NCBI RefSeq assembly: GCF_021278985.1
Contig: NZ_CP082833.1
Coordinates: 3,968,001 to 4,032,000 of the forward strand
Length of the DNA: 64,000 nt
Reading direction: 5' to 3'
Source: Citrobacter rodentium NBRC 105723 = DSM 16636
GTDB taxonomy: Bacteria; Pseudomonadota; Gammaproteobacteria; Enterobacterales; Enterobacteriaceae
A program made the translations under genes and the position numbers. The notes beneath the pieces are model-generated. The model ran no database searches, was not told the DNA's origin, and worked only from the letters and a program-made list of their open reading frames with translations. Within the stretch, counting starts at the first letter, position 1, and every line of letters begins with the position of its first letter. Shown here in pieces: positions 8,560 through 17,875 of the stretch.

Positions 8560-10011
8560 TTAGCAGAGCGGTTTTACCGCTTCACGCATACCATTGGACA
8601 GAATGGTATCAAGATCGGCAGTTACCTGCTCAACCAGACCAGAAACTTGTGTCAGATCCTGCTCCCAGTGATCTTTCACAGCCAAAACGGCCGTGACCAG
8701 CTCACGAGTGGAAATCTGGCGATCGCCATGCTGACTCCACAGCTGCTGGAAGCGGGTAATCCAGTGCGCGTCATCCTGCACCGGATACGCTTCGCCATTG
8801 CGCTCCGCGCGGTAGAAAGCGATCAGCGCAGCTAACGCAAACGTCAGACGGGACGGCAGCTTACCGCGCAGCTTCTGCCCTGCCAGCAGTTGCGGAAGAA
8901 TGCGGGTACGGAATTTGGTCATACCGTTCAGGGCAATCGACAACAGCTGATGCTTAATATAAGGGTTGCGGAAACGCCCGGTCACTGCGCTGGCAAAGGA
9001 CTCCAGCTCATCACGCGGCAAATCAAGTACCGGAATAATTTCTTCGTGGATCGCTTTCTCAACGAAGGCGCAGATCTCAGTGTCATTCATCGCCTCGCCT
9101 ACTGTATCCAGTCCGGCCTGAAACGCTACCGGCACCAGGGCGGTGTGCGCGCCGTTGAGGATCGCGACCTTACGTTCTTTGTAAGGCTTGATATCGTCAA
9201 CAATCAGCACGTTCAGCGGATATTTGTCGAGACGCAGTTCCGTCGCCAGCGATTTCGGCCCCTGGATCACAAACAGATAGAAATGCTCAGCCGTATCCAG
9301 GAAGCCGTCGTTATAGCCCAGTTCAGCTTCCAGTTGCGCCACTTCATCACGCGGGTAGCCGGTGACGATACGGTCCACCAGCGTGGAGCAGAAGACGTTT
9401 GCCATATCCAGCCAGGTCATAAATTCCGCTGGCAGGTTCCACTCCTGAGCGTAGCGCACCACCAGTTCACGCAGCGCGTCGCCGTTGTAATCAATCAGTT
9501 CGCAAGGAATGATAATCCAGCCCTTATCCTCTGCGCCGTTGAAATGGCTGTAGCGTTCAAAGAGCAGACGCGTCAACTTCGCCGGGTAGCTCACCGCTGG
9601 CGCATCGTCGAACTTATCGCCCGCGTGATAGCTAATGCCCGCTTCGGTGGTGTTGGAGAAGACAAAGCGCATCTCAGGATTATGCGCCAGCCTGAGGAAC
9701 TCATCATACTCGCCGTAAACGCTGATTTCCCGGTTCACTGAACGAATCAGGCGGGCGTCGCTCACGGCTTCACCCTTCTCATTCAGCCCGCGAATAATCG
9801 TCGTGTAGAGGCCGTCCTGGGTGCTGAGCGATGGCGGGAAGGTGCTTTCGATAGGTCGGACAATGACCACGCCGGCGTTCAGATCGGTATGTTCATTCAG
9901 GAGATCAACTTGCCAGTCAACAAAAGCGCGCAGGAAGTTACCTTCACCAAACTGAATAATACGTTCAGGATAGTGGGCACCGGGAAAATCGCTACGGTTT
10001 AGAGTTTTCAC
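8560..10011 (-). CDS. uxaB: tagaturonate reductase (altronate oxidoreductase)
   Basis: A 483-residue NAD-dependent polyol/uronate dehydrogenase of the mannitol dehydrogenase family, the same length as E. coli UxaB. It reduces D-tagaturonate to D-altronate in galacturonate degradation. The N-terminal nucleotide-binding region is RIIQFGEGNFLRAF. The catalytic segment VDDIKPYKERKVAILNGAHTALVPVAF contains the conserved Lys and the N-G-x-H motif. It is transcribed alone and ends at a strong terminator. A box like the ExuR/UxuR operator, AAATTGGTATGCTAGGTT, sits 37 bases upstream of the start. Induction by hexuronates is therefore likely. Confidence 0.95.
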   Translation of the reverse strand: MKTLNRSDFPGAHYPERIIQFGEGNFLRAFVDWQVDLLNEHTDLNAGVVIVRPIESTFPPSLSTQDGLYTTIIRGLNEKGEAVSDARLIRSVNREISVYGEYDEFLRLAHNPEMRFVFSNTTEAGISYHAGDKFDDAPAVSYPAKLTRLLFERYSHFNGAEDKGWIIIPCELIDYNGDALRELVVRYAQEWNLPAEFMTWLDMANVFCSTLVDRIVTGYPRDEVAQLEAELGYNDGFLDTAEHFYLFVIQGPKSLATELRLDKYPLNVLIVDDIKPYKERKVAILNGAHTALVPVAFQAGLDTVGEAMNDTEICAFVEKAIHEEIIPVLDLPRDELESFASAVTGRFRNPYIKHQLLSIALNGMTKFRTRILPQLLAGQKLRGKLPSRLTFALAALIAFYRAERNGEAYPVQDDAHWITRFQQLWSQHGDRQISTRELVTAVLAVKDHWEQDLTQVSGLVEQVTADLDTILSNGMREAVKPLC

Positions 10012-10047
10012 AATGGGTTCCCTTTCGATTAGTCATACAACCTGATT

Positions 10048-10065
10048 AAATTGGTATGCTAGGTT
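10048..10065. promoter_or_regulatory. candidate ExuR/UxuR box at uxaB
   Basis: AAATTGGTATGCTAGGTT matches the left half of the known AAATTGGTATACCAATTT hexuronate-regulator consensus and partly its right half. It lies just upstream of uxaB. The nine bases AATTGGTAT recur upstream of ydfI at 44612. Confidence 0.55.
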
Positions 10066-10244
10066 AACAAAAGTTCGTGAAAGTAAAACCCCGTTTTGAT
10101 CAATTGATGGCAACATAGTAAAGCGCTTTATGGAAAAGTGTGCGTCCGATCAGGGTTCCATCAGCCTTCAGGTCAGCAATGAGGATGACGTCAACTTACC
10201 ACCACTTTCAGGAGTGGTAGAACAACTCGTCATCACTGCATGAT

Positions 10245-11684
10245 TTATCCTTCAGCCAAATCGCTTCCCGCTATATTGCCCCTGTCCATGCGCGCGCTGG
10301 TGCGGTTCCGCCCTTCATTTTTCGAGCGATACAGACACTCATCGGCTTCAACCATCAACTTATTAAATATATCGGTGACAGTCTGAGCGGCGATTTTACC
10401 GTTACCCACTCCAATACTGACCGTCAGGTAAATACTCTGCTGCTGCCAGTCAAAAGGCTGTAGCGCGACCGCCTTGCGGATCGTTTCGGCCAGTTGCATC
10501 CCCTCTTCAGGATGTGATGTCGGCAGAACGACAGCAAACTCTTCGCCGCCCATACGCGCCACCAGTCCCCTGTCGCCGACAATCCTCTGGATATGGCGCG
10601 CAAAGACGCAGAGCACCCGATCCCCGCATTCATGTCCGTAGTTGTCGTTAATGCTTTTAAAATAATCAATATCCAGCAGCATCACGGTCATATTCTGCGA
10701 AGCCGGATACGCCTGACGCTTCAGCGCTTCGTAAAGACCGGAGCGGGAATAAACCTGAGTCAGAAAATCAAAGTCGGCGCGCAAAGAGATCTGCTTCATC
10801 AGCGAGTTAATGGCCGCAACGCTGAACGCCACCATAATGGGACAAATGGCCATTGTGACAATGCCCAGGCGGGCGGAAAACATTTGCGGAGCGGATAGCG
10901 GCGACGCGACAGCAATGTTGATGACTGAGTTCGCCACCAGCACGATTTCCACCGCGCCGGTCAGGAAGGTGAGCAGACAGGTGACCTGCGGGGTATAGCG
11001 TACCGCGCACCAGATCAGCGCAGGCAGCGGGAAAGCCAGACTGCCCGCCCCGCCGATAACCACCGAGGCCAGCACCGAGACAATCAGCGCGATAACCGGC
11101 ATCATCTGCTCCGGTCTGAAGCGTTTTACAGAGCCGGGAATGCCGAGCGTTAGCATGCAGGGTACAATCAGCACCCCCGTCGAAAATTGTTCGCTGAACC
11201 AGTCAGCAAACAGCGGCCAGAATGAAAGCCGGTCAATCTCCACAGACCCCATCGTCCCTATTAAGGCGCAAAGCAGCGAGGCGATCAGACAGTAATTAAA
11301 TAAACGTAATGCGCCAACTGGTTCATATTTATTTTTACCTGTCCGTTTATCGCGTATCACCAGTTGGGCGACGATCACAATAAAGACCATGTTAGACAGA
11401 TTAATCACCAGCGACACCCAGCCCCACTCGGTAGTTACCGCGTCATAGCCAAGCATGGCGACGTAGCTTATCGCGTAGTAATACAGCCGGTTCAGCCAGG
11501 CGTAGCGGGCAAAAATCCCCGCCAGCACGCCGTTAAGCGGCCAGAACAGCGACAGTTCATGAACGAGGCGCAGTTCAGCGCCAATAAAGTAGAACAGCGT
11601 CGTAAACGCAAAAACAGCGGTGGCATTACGCACTGGACGACCTTCCTGAAACAACCGGAAGGCAGGGATGGAGTATGAGTACAT
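10245..11684 (-). CDS. dgcF: diguanylate cyclase with MASE1-like membrane sensor
   Basis: About 479 residues. The first 300 hold roughly eight membrane segments of the MASE1-like type. The C-terminal part is a GGDEF domain, with LLDIDYFKSINDNYGHECGD (metal and substrate contacts) and the active site RMGGEEFAVVLP, so cyclic-di-GMP synthesis is expected. I see no RxxD product-inhibition site at the usual five residues before GGEEF. The orthologue beside yneG-glsB is E. coli YneF/DgcF. I prefer the second ATG (MYSYSIP), since GGAT lies 9-12 bases upstream. The first ATG, at 11699, abuts a 21-bp perfect palindrome. A TATAAT promoter lies just beyond that palindrome, so expression is probably under a dedicated repressor. 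Confidence 0.85.
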   Translation of the reverse strand: MYSYSIPAFRLFQEGRPVRNATAVFAFTTLFYFIGAELRLVHELSLFWPLNGVLAGIFARYAWLNRLYYYAISYVAMLGYDAVTTEWGWVSLVINLSNMVFIVIVAQLVIRDKRTGKNKYEPVGALRLFNYCLIASLLCALIGTMGSVEIDRLSFWPLFADWFSEQFSTGVLIVPCMLTLGIPGSVKRFRPEQMMPVIALIVSVLASVVIGGAGSLAFPLPALIWCAVRYTPQVTCLLTFLTGAVEIVLVANSVINIAVASPLSAPQMFSARLGIVTMAICPIMVAFSVAAINSLMKQISLRADFDFLTQVYSRSGLYEALKRQAYPASQNMTVMLLDIDYFKSINDNYGHECGDRVLCVFARHIQRIVGDRGLVARMGGEEFAVVLPTSHPEEGMQLAETIRKAVALQPFDWQQQSIYLTVSIGVGNGKIAAQTVTDIFNKLMVEADECLYRSKNEGRNRTSARMDRGNIAGSDLAEG

Positions 11685-11699
11685 GAAATATCTATCCAT

Positions 11700-11720
11700 A
11701 TAATTGCCAGTGGCAATTAT
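11700..11720. promoter_or_regulatory. 21-bp perfect palindrome in the dgcF leader
   Basis: Arms ATAATTGCCA and TGGCAATTAT around one central G form a perfect palindrome. It lies between the TATAAT box and the start codon, so a bound protein would block transcription. The ATTGC...GCAAT layout resembles MarR- or TetR-family operators; the protein is unknown. Confidence 0.6.
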
Positions 11721-11732
11721 CTCAGCGCGATG

Positions 11733-11760
11733 ATTATATTATTTTAGAGAATAGCATGAA
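11733..11760 (-). promoter_or_regulatory. dgcF promoter
   Basis: On the minus strand TTCATG and TATAAT are 16 bases apart. The start point would fall about seven bases after the -10, close to the palindrome at 11700-11720. Confidence 0.45.
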
Positions 11761-11863
11761 TTATTCTCAAAGATAGCTATCAGCCGCTGCGTTACCCTAT
11801 TATTTTTCCCGCGCGGAAAGTCGTTAACCATGGATATTATATGGCTTTTTGTTACGCGTTGAA

Positions 11864-12226
11864 TTATGACGTTTTATTCATCTGGATAACTAACCAGTGA
11901 TGAATAACAGCTACAATATAACGTTGCTGTTCTTCACTCAGCGGCTGCCCCTGCGGAATATGATGCCATTTCGCCAGACATCCCCGACAGCAGGTCGCTG
12001 TCGCATGTTGCGCGATAAACACCGGATGGCCGCGCATCGGCGTCTGTTTGCCATCGTTGTTCGGTATGGCCGGGGCGAGACGTTTTGCCACGAAATCCGC
12101 AGCATGGCGATCGATCGTTTCCGCCCCTTTATCCTGGCAATACTGCTTTTCTTTGAAGCCAAGACGAAAGCGGGAGCGAAACGTTGAACGCGACAGGCGG
12201 GCAAAAAGCGGATCGAATGTATTCAT
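11864..12226 (-). CDS. yneG: conserved protein YneG (DUF4186)
   Basis: A 120-residue soluble protein matching E. coli YneG in length and position. It has several cysteines and histidines (TATCCRGCLAKWHHIP), which suggests a metal site, but no known activity. The start codon overlaps the stop of glsB, so the two are co-transcribed and probably translationally coupled. Function unknown. Confidence 0.85.
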   Translation of the reverse strand: MNTFDPLFARLSRSTFRSRFRLGFKEKQYCQDKGAETIDRHAADFVAKRLAPAIPNNDGKQTPMRGHPVFIAQHATATCCRGCLAKWHHIPQGQPLSEEQQRYIVAVIHHWLVIQMNKTS

Positions 12227-13152
12227 CAGTAAACCGAACGTCCTAATCGTTGCGTCAGTTGCTCCAGCGCGGCAATGCCCGCCAGCGAATTACCGGCCGG
12301 GTCAAGCTCCGGACTCCAGACGGCAATCGCCATCTCATGGGGCACAATCGCTACGATCCCGCCGCCGACGCCCGATTTTGCCGGCAGCCCCACCCGCCAG
12401 GCAAATTCCCCGGCGTTCTGATACATCCCGCTGGTCGCCATCAGCGCGTTTATCTGTCGCGTCTGCATAGGGGTGAGGACCGGCTGCGCCAGATGCAGCG
12501 CCTTCCCCTGAGCGGCGAGAAAGACAAACGTGCGGGCCAGTTCGACGCAGCTCATTTTTAACGCGCAATAATGGAAGTAGTTCTGCAATACCGTCGTTAC
12601 GTCATGATGAAAATTGCCGAACGACTTCATAAGCCAGGCAATGGCGGCATTTCGCGCGGAATGTTCAAACTCCGAGCGGGCCACGACCGCATCATAAGCG
12701 ATATCCGGGACGCCGCTTAGCGTACGGACAATTTCCAGCATACGCTGGCGCGGCGCGCTCAGCCGTCCCTGCAACATATCGCAGACCACCAGCGCACCGG
12801 CGTTGATAAACGGATTGCGTGGGATCCCTTGCTCCATTTCCAGCTGAACCAGGGAATTAAACGGCGAACCGGAGGGATCTTTACCTACCCGCTGCCAGAT
12901 CTCGTCTTCAGTATAATGGTGCATCGCCACCACCAGACTGAGCACCTTGGAGATCGACTGGACAGAAAAGCGCTCGGTCGCATCACCTGCCTGCCAGCAC
13001 TGTCCGTCTACCGTACAGATGGCAATACCCAGTCTGGAACCGTCGACCGAGGCAAGCGCCGGAATATAATCCGCCACTTTCCCCTGACCCGTCAGCGGAC
13101 GAACCTCAGCCAGAATGGTTTCTAAAATTGCGTTGTCCAGGGCGATAGCCAC
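12226..13152 (-). CDS. glsB: glutaminase 2
   Basis: A 308-residue serine-dependent glutaminase of the beta-lactamase fold, converting glutamine to glutamate and ammonia. The nucleophile motif is SVQSISKVL (S-x-x-K). Further landmarks are NPFINAGALVVCDML and GLPAKSGVGGGIVAIVP. I use the second of two adjacent GTG codons, which gives MAIALDN, the E. coli length, and a six-base gap after AGGAGCAG-type ribosome-site DNA. It is followed without gap by yneG and lies 100 bases after sad, all on the minus strand. Confidence 0.94.
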   Translation of the reverse strand: MAIALDNAILETILAEVRPLTGQGKVADYIPALASVDGSRLGIAICTVDGQCWQAGDATERFSVQSISKVLSLVVAMHHYTEDEIWQRVGKDPSGSPFNSLVQLEMEQGIPRNPFINAGALVVCDMLQGRLSAPRQRMLEIVRTLSGVPDIAYDAVVARSEFEHSARNAAIAWLMKSFGNFHHDVTTVLQNYFHYCALKMSCVELARTFVFLAAQGKALHLAQPVLTPMQTRQINALMATSGMYQNAGEFAWRVGLPAKSGVGGGIVAIVPHEMAIAVWSPELDPAGNSLAGIAALEQLTQRLGRSVY

Positions 13153-13219
13153 CACCTGCTCCTTGCCTGCCAGTCTGAAAAGGCCTGCAAGTATAACAGA
13201 GTGAAAGGGATGGCGTCAG

Positions 13220-13245
13220 GCCGGGCAGGCGCAGCGCTGCCCGGC
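13220..13245. terminator. hairpin between sad and glsB
   Basis: GCCGGGCAG and CTGCCCGGC form a perfect nine-base stem with an eight-base loop just after the sad stop. There is no T-run, so it may protect the transcript end or attenuate rather than terminate. Confidence 0.4.
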
Positions 13246-13252
13246 AGAGGGA

Positions 13253-14641
13253 TCACAGACGATTTTTCCACACGGTCTGGACGTTACAGAACTCATGAAG
13301 GCCAAAATGCGAAAGCTCGCGACCAAAGCCGCTCTTTTTCACCCCGCCGAAGGCCACGCGGGCGTCGCTGGCGCTGAAGCCATTAATAAAGACGCCGCCG
13401 CACTCCAGGCGCGAGGCCATCTCCAGCGCACGGCTTTCATCTGCCGTAAAGACGGTCGCCGACAGGCCGAAGTCGCTGGCATTGGCCAGCTCAAGGGCAT
13501 GTCCGGCATCTTTCGCCACCGTAATCGCCGCGACCGGCCCGAAAAGCTCCTCACGAAATGCGGTCATCTCCGGCGTAACGCCAGCCAGCACCGTCGCCGG
13601 GTAGTAATTGCCCTTACCGGCAACTTTTTCGCCTCCCAGTAACAGGCGGGCGCCTTCTTTGAGGGTAGCCTGTACCTGCTGATGCAGCTCGTCGCGCAGA
13701 TCGAACCGCGCCATCGGGCCAAGATAGTTCTGCTCATCGAACGGGTCGCCCATTTTCAGCGCGGAAGCGGCAGCCACAAAGCGTTCGGTAAAACGCTCAG
13801 CGATGCCCTCTTCAATAATGAAACGCTTCGCCGCCGCGCAGACCTGTCCGGTATTCTGATAGCGTCCGGCGACCGCCGCTTTCACCGCCAGATCCAGATC
13901 GGCGTCGTTAAGCACAATAAACGGATCGGAACCGCCCAGCTCAAGAACGCATTTTTTCAGCGCCGCTCCCGCCTGAGCGCCAATCGCCGCCCCGGCGCGC
14001 ACGCTGCCGGTTACCGTTACGCCGGTAATCCGCGGATCGTTGATCATTGCACTAACCCCGGCATTATCGGCATTCAGCCACTCATAGACTCCCGCCGGCA
14101 GATCGGCATCGGCGAACACCTGACGGATAATCTGCGCGCATCCGGTTACGTTGGGCGCCGGTTTTAACAGATAAGCGTTACCGGCCAGTAAAATGGGAAC
14201 CGCGCCACGCAGCACCTGCCAGAGAGGGAAGTTCCACGGCATTACCGCCAGAATGACGCCTGACGGACGATACTCAATCACCGCCTGCTGGTTTTCAACC
14301 AGCGTCGGCTCCGTTGCCAGCATCGCCGGGCCGTGCTCTGCATACCAGTCGCAGAGCGCCGCGGATTTCGCCACCTCCGCCCGCGCCTGGCCGATCGGTT
14401 TGCCCATCTCGCGGGTGATGCACTGCGCCATCTCCTCGCCACGATCGCGTAGCGCCTGGCCGACAGCACGCAGCTTCTGCGCCCGAAACGCCACCGAGGT
14501 GCGACTCCACTCTCTGAAGCCCAGGTCTGCCCGCTGTAACGCCTGCCCGATGTCGCTGTCGCTGGCCCACGGCAGCGTTGACAGGGGTTCAGCGTTGGCC
14601 GGATTGATAGAAATAGCATGAGTTGCAGGTGAAAGCATCAT
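13253..14641 (-). CDS. sad: succinate semialdehyde dehydrogenase
   Basis: About 462 residues of the aldehyde dehydrogenase superfamily, matching E. coli Sad (YneI), which oxidises succinate semialdehyde with NAD. Motifs are the cofactor segment MPWNFPLWQV, TVTGSVRAGAAIG, the general base in LELGGSDPF, and the catalytic cysteine in NTGQVCAAAKRF. The N-terminus ATHAISINPA is as in E. coli. I start at MMLSPATH, with GGAGAAA upstream. It is divergent from the LysR gene yneJ, which may control it. Confidence 0.93.
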   Translation of the reverse strand: MMLSPATHAISINPANAEPLSTLPWASDSDIGQALQRADLGFREWSRTSVAFRAQKLRAVGQALRDRGEEMAQCITREMGKPIGQARAEVAKSAALCDWYAEHGPAMLATEPTLVENQQAVIEYRPSGVILAVMPWNFPLWQVLRGAVPILLAGNAYLLKPAPNVTGCAQIIRQVFADADLPAGVYEWLNADNAGVSAMINDPRITGVTVTGSVRAGAAIGAQAGAALKKCVLELGGSDPFIVLNDADLDLAVKAAVAGRYQNTGQVCAAAKRFIIEEGIAERFTERFVAAASALKMGDPFDEQNYLGPMARFDLRDELHQQVQATLKEGARLLLGGEKVAGKGNYYPATVLAGVTPEMTAFREELFGPVAAITVAKDAGHALELANASDFGLSATVFTADESRALEMASRLECGGVFINGFSASDARVAFGGVKKSGFGRELSHFGLHEFCNVQTVWKNRL

Positions 14642-14739
14642 AGGTTTCTCCATTGTTCGTTATGTCACCATCATGGACGCATTTACTCTTTCACAGAAAT
14701 GAATATTATTAACTGAGTTATTCACTAAAAGAGAAAATC

Positions 14740-15621
14740 ATGGATCTGACACAGCTGGAGATGTTTAACGCGGTCGCTGAAACGGGGAGCATCACCCAGG
14801 CGGCGGCGAAGGTGCACCGCGTCCCGTCTAACCTTACCACCCGGATCCGCCAGCTGGAGGCCGATCTTGGCGTTGAGCTGTTTATCCGTGAGAGCCAGCG
14901 CCTGCGCCTCTCTCCGGCCGGACACAATTTTCTGCGCTACAGCCAGCGCATTCTCGCGCTGGTCGACGAGGCGAGAATGGTGGTGGCAGGCGATGAACCG
15001 CAGGGGCTGTTCTCACTCGGTTCGCTGGAGAGCACGGCCGCGGTACGCATTCCCGCCACGCTTGCTGACTATAACCAGCGCTACCCGAAAATTCAGTTCT
15101 CGCTGGCAACCGGCCCCTCGGGAAAAATGCTCGACGGCGTGCTGGAGGGTCAGCTCCATGCCGCCTTTGTTGACGGGTCGGTTACCCACCCGGCGCTGGA
15201 GGGGATCCCGGTTTACAAAGAGGAGATGATGGTGGTTGCCCCGCACGGCCACCCGCCGGTGACCCGCGCCAGCGACGTCAATGGCAGCAGCCTTTTCGCC
15301 TTTCGCGCCAACTGCTCCTACCGCAGGCATTTTGAAAGCTGGTTCCATGACGATCGGGCGATGCCGGGTACCATTCATGAAATGGAGTCCTATCACGGTA
15401 TGCTGGCGTGCGTGATTGCCGGCGCCGGGATTGCGCTCATTCCCCGCTCAATGCTGGAAAGTATGCCCGGTCATCACCAGGTCGAAGCCTGGCCGCTGGC
15501 GGAAAATCGCCGCTGGCTGACCACGTGGCTTATCTGGCGGCGCGGCGCGATGACCCGCCAGCTGGAAGCGTTTATCGCGCTGCTTGAAGAACCGGCGGCC
15601 CGTATCGGCGCTCTGTCATGA
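14740..15621 (+). CDS. yneJ: LysR-type regulator YneJ (PtrR)
   Basis: A 293-residue LysR-family regulator. Residues 1-60 hold the helix-turn-helix (MFNAVAETGSITQAAAKVHR), followed by a periplasmic-binding-like effector domain. Its length and divergent placement with sad match E. coli yneJ, reported to act on sad in putrescine use. The 98-base gap between the two genes would contain the operator. The next gene downstream starts the accessory aldolase operon, which carries no regulator of its own, so YneJ control of that operon is possible but not supported by any shared site I can see. Confidence 0.9.
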   Translation: MDLTQLEMFNAVAETGSITQAAAKVHRVPSNLTTRIRQLEADLGVELFIRESQRLRLSPAGHNFLRYSQRILALVDEARMVVAGDEPQGLFSLGSLESTAAVRIPATLADYNQRYPKIQFSLATGPSGKMLDGVLEGQLHAAFVDGSVTHPALEGIPVYKEEMMVVAPHGHPPVTRASDVNGSSLFAFRANCSYRRHFESWFHDDRAMPGTIHEMESYHGMLACVIAGAGIALIPRSMLESMPGHHQVEAWPLAENRRWLTTWLIWRRGAMTRQLEAFIALLEEPAARIGALS

Positions 15622-15666
15622 TCGTCTCTACTTCCCTGAAAATATAGAGTGATTATATACAATCGC

Positions 15667-15693
15667 AATTGATTAAATGTGATCAATTTCAAG
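15667..15693. promoter_or_regulatory. control region of the aldolase/sialidase-like operon
   Basis: AATTGAT-N8-ATCAATT is a perfect seven-base inverted repeat. Within it, TGTGATCAATTTCAAG is a partial CRP-like site (TGTGA-N6-TCA..). It lies about 100 bases upstream of the first gene of the accessory operon. Confidence 0.4.
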
Positions 15694-15784
15694 GTAAATA
15701 ATCACGTAATAAATTATAAAATTTCGCCATAACGATGCAAAACACCACTTATTGATTGAATTCAATCATCATAAGGAGAGCATA

Positions 15785-16915
15785 GTGGCGACAATACACA
15801 GTACCCTGATCGCTGGCGCCAGCGCCTTTACCGCTCTGACGCCACTGTTTACGGGAAAAAAGAAACTTCTGCTGGTAACGGACGGACAGGTTGGAAAACT
15901 GCCGACAACAGAAAAAATACGCGTGGCCAGCGTCGCACGCCTTATTGATACGGTGCCTGCCGAGCCCAGCCAGCATGATGTGATGAACATTCTGCACGCC
16001 ATTGGAGACTGGCGGCCGGAGATGATCATTGGCGTCGGCGGCGGCAACGTACTGGACGTCGCTAAGTTGCTTTCGGTGCTTTTACCTCCGCAGGCGCCAT
16101 CCCTTTCCGCCCTGCTGAAAGGCGCGACGCCAGTCAGAAAAATCAGCACCCTGCTGATCCCCTCCACTGCAGGAACAGGTTCGGAAGCCACGCCGAACGC
16201 TATTCTGGCGATTCCGGAACAGCACACCAAAGTTGGTATCATTTCATCTCTTTTGCTGCCGGACTATGTAGCGCTGATACCTGAGTTAACAACCAGTATG
16301 CCGCCACATATCGCCGCCACAACAGGCATCGACGCGCTGTGCCACTTGCTGGAGTGCTTCACCTCCACGGCAGCTAATCCGCTCAGTGATAATGCCGCGC
16401 TTATCGGTTTAGGAAAACTATTGCCAAATATTGAAGCGTCCGTCAGCCAGCCGGATAACCTGATGGCCAGGCTTGAAATGCTCTGGGCGTCTTACTATGG
16501 CGGCGTTGCCATTAACCACGCCGGCACGCACCTGGTTCACGCGCTTTCCTACCCGCTCGGCGGCGCCTGGCATATTCCACATGGACTGGCTAATGCCATT
16601 TTGCTTGTCCCCTGCATGGCTCATATCCGGCCGGACGCGATCGATAAATTCGCCTGTATCTGGGACTTAATTCCCGGAGTGGATACGTCTCTGGACCCGA
16701 CCTCGAAATCCCATGCGTTGGTGGAATGGCTTGCCGGGCTGGTTAAACGCCTGCAATTAACCGATAACCTGGCGACGCTGGGAGTGCCGAAAGAGAGCAT
16801 TAATACGCTAAGCGACGCCGCCCTCAGCGTTCAGCGCTTAATAAAAAACGTGCCTTGCAGGGTGAACAGAACCGACGTACAGCGCATTTACCAGACGCTG
16901 TTTCCCGTAAGTTGA
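15785..16915 (+). CDS. iron-containing alcohol dehydrogenase family
   Basis: A 376-residue group III alcohol dehydrogenase. The NAD-binding segments IIGVGGGNVLDVAKL and STAGTGSEATP are clear. Metal ligands are expected in GIDALCHLLECF and the histidine-rich NHAGTHLVHALSYPLGGAWHIPHG. I start at the GTG (VATIHST), because AAGGAG lies just upstream; a longer reading from an ATG 33 bases earlier would swallow that ribosome site. It is the first gene of a five-gene plus-strand set. It probably interconverts an aldehyde produced by the aldolase encoded next and its alcohol. The exact substrate is unknown. Confidence 0.85.
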   Translation: MATIHSTLIAGASAFTALTPLFTGKKKLLLVTDGQVGKLPTTEKIRVASVARLIDTVPAEPSQHDVMNILHAIGDWRPEMIIGVGGGNVLDVAKLLSVLLPPQAPSLSALLKGATPVRKISTLLIPSTAGTGSEATPNAILAIPEQHTKVGIISSLLLPDYVALIPELTTSMPPHIAATTGIDALCHLLECFTSTAANPLSDNAALIGLGKLLPNIEASVSQPDNLMARLEMLWASYYGGVAINHAGTHLVHALSYPLGGAWHIPHGLANAILLVPCMAHIRPDAIDKFACIWDLIPGVDTSLDPTSKSHALVEWLAGLVKRLQLTDNLATLGVPKESINTLSDAALSVQRLIKNVPCRVNRTDVQRIYQTLFPVS

Positions 16916-16934
16916 TGTCGACAAGGAGAGCATC

Positions 16935-17819
16935 ATGAATCAACCTGTCACTGGCGTATTAACCGCGATCGTCACCCCCTTCAGTAAAGACGGCGTGGTG
17001 AATATTCCGGAACTTAAGCGTCAGGTTAACCGCCAGATTAAGGCCGGTAACGGGATATTTTGCGCAGGCACCAATGGTGAATTTTTCGTGTTGAATGAGG
17101 CAGAAAAAATCGCCGTTGCCGCCGCATGCGTGGAAGAAATCGCCGGCCGGGCGCCGCTAATAGCCCATATCGGCGAGATATCGACCAGGGAAACCATTCG
17201 CCTGGGACGGCGTATCGCCAGCACTGGCGTGGATGCCGTCTCGGCAATCACCCCGTGGTTCGTGCCGTTAAAACAGCAGGAACTGATCGGCCACTTCACT
17301 GCTATCGCCAATGCGATGCCGGTCCCGCTCTATCTCTATAACATCCCGGCGCGCACAGGCAACGCCATTACGCCGCAAACCGTACGCCAGCTGGCGCGGC
17401 ATCCGAATATTTACGGCATTAAAGACAGCGCGGGTAGCTATGAAAGCCTGAAGGCATTTCTTGAGGCCGTGCGCGATATACCTCACTTCAGCGTCATAAA
17501 CGGCCCGGACTCGCTCATATACCAGGGCTTCGCCGAAGGCTGTTCAGCCAGTATTTCCGGGCTGGCGAATGTGGCAGCAAGTGAAATTAATACTATCTGG
17601 TCCCGCTTTCAGGCAGGCGATACTGAAGGTTCCCGACTGGCGCAGGAGAACGTCGCTCAGCTCCGTCAGGAACTGTATGCCGTCGCGTTCTCGCCGGCGG
17701 TGGTCAAAAAAGCGCTACAGCTGCTGGGGCATGATGTCGGCGAAAGTCGTTACGCTATTCAGTTTACGCAAACGCAGATTCAGCAAATCAAAATGCTTTG
17801 TCAAAAATACCTCCGGTAA
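16935..17819 (+). CDS. DapA-family lyase/aldolase
   Basis: A 294-residue (beta/alpha)8 Schiff-base enzyme of the dihydrodipicolinate synthase/N-acetylneuraminate lyase family. The active-site tyrosine lies in LYLYNIPARTGN and the Schiff-base lysine in YGIKDSAGSYES. The N-terminal loop reads CAGTNGEFFVL; true DapA normally has GTTGE there, and the -GEFF form is nearer to 2-keto-3-deoxy-sugar-acid or 5-dehydro-4-deoxyglucarate enzymes. So I expect a catabolic aldolase or dehydratase for a keto acid, not lysine synthesis. It begins 20 bases after the alcohol dehydrogenase, with AAGGAG upstream. The pair would make pyruvate plus an aldehyde, then act on the aldehyde; this is inference. Confidence 0.85.
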   Translation: MNQPVTGVLTAIVTPFSKDGVVNIPELKRQVNRQIKAGNGIFCAGTNGEFFVLNEAEKIAVAAACVEEIAGRAPLIAHIGEISTRETIRLGRRIASTGVDAVSAITPWFVPLKQQELIGHFTAIANAMPVPLYLYNIPARTGNAITPQTVRQLARHPNIYGIKDSAGSYESLKAFLEAVRDIPHFSVINGPDSLIYQGFAEGCSASISGLANVAASEINTIWSRFQAGDTEGSRLAQENVAQLRQELYAVAFSPAVVKKALQLLGHDVGESRYAIQFTQTQIQQIKMLCQKYLR

Positions 17820-17875
17820 CGGACACCGTCAGCGCATCATTAATTATTAAGGGAATACATATTTATTAAGGCGCG

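Noticed and set aside
8890..9741. 283-codon open frame on the plus strand
   Set aside because: It is antisense to uxaB, which has clear family motifs, and its product shows no recognisable pattern beyond codon-bias shadow.
13220..13245. REP element between sad and glsB
   Set aside because: Only a simple hairpin; it lacks the paired REP layout seen at 42977-43046.
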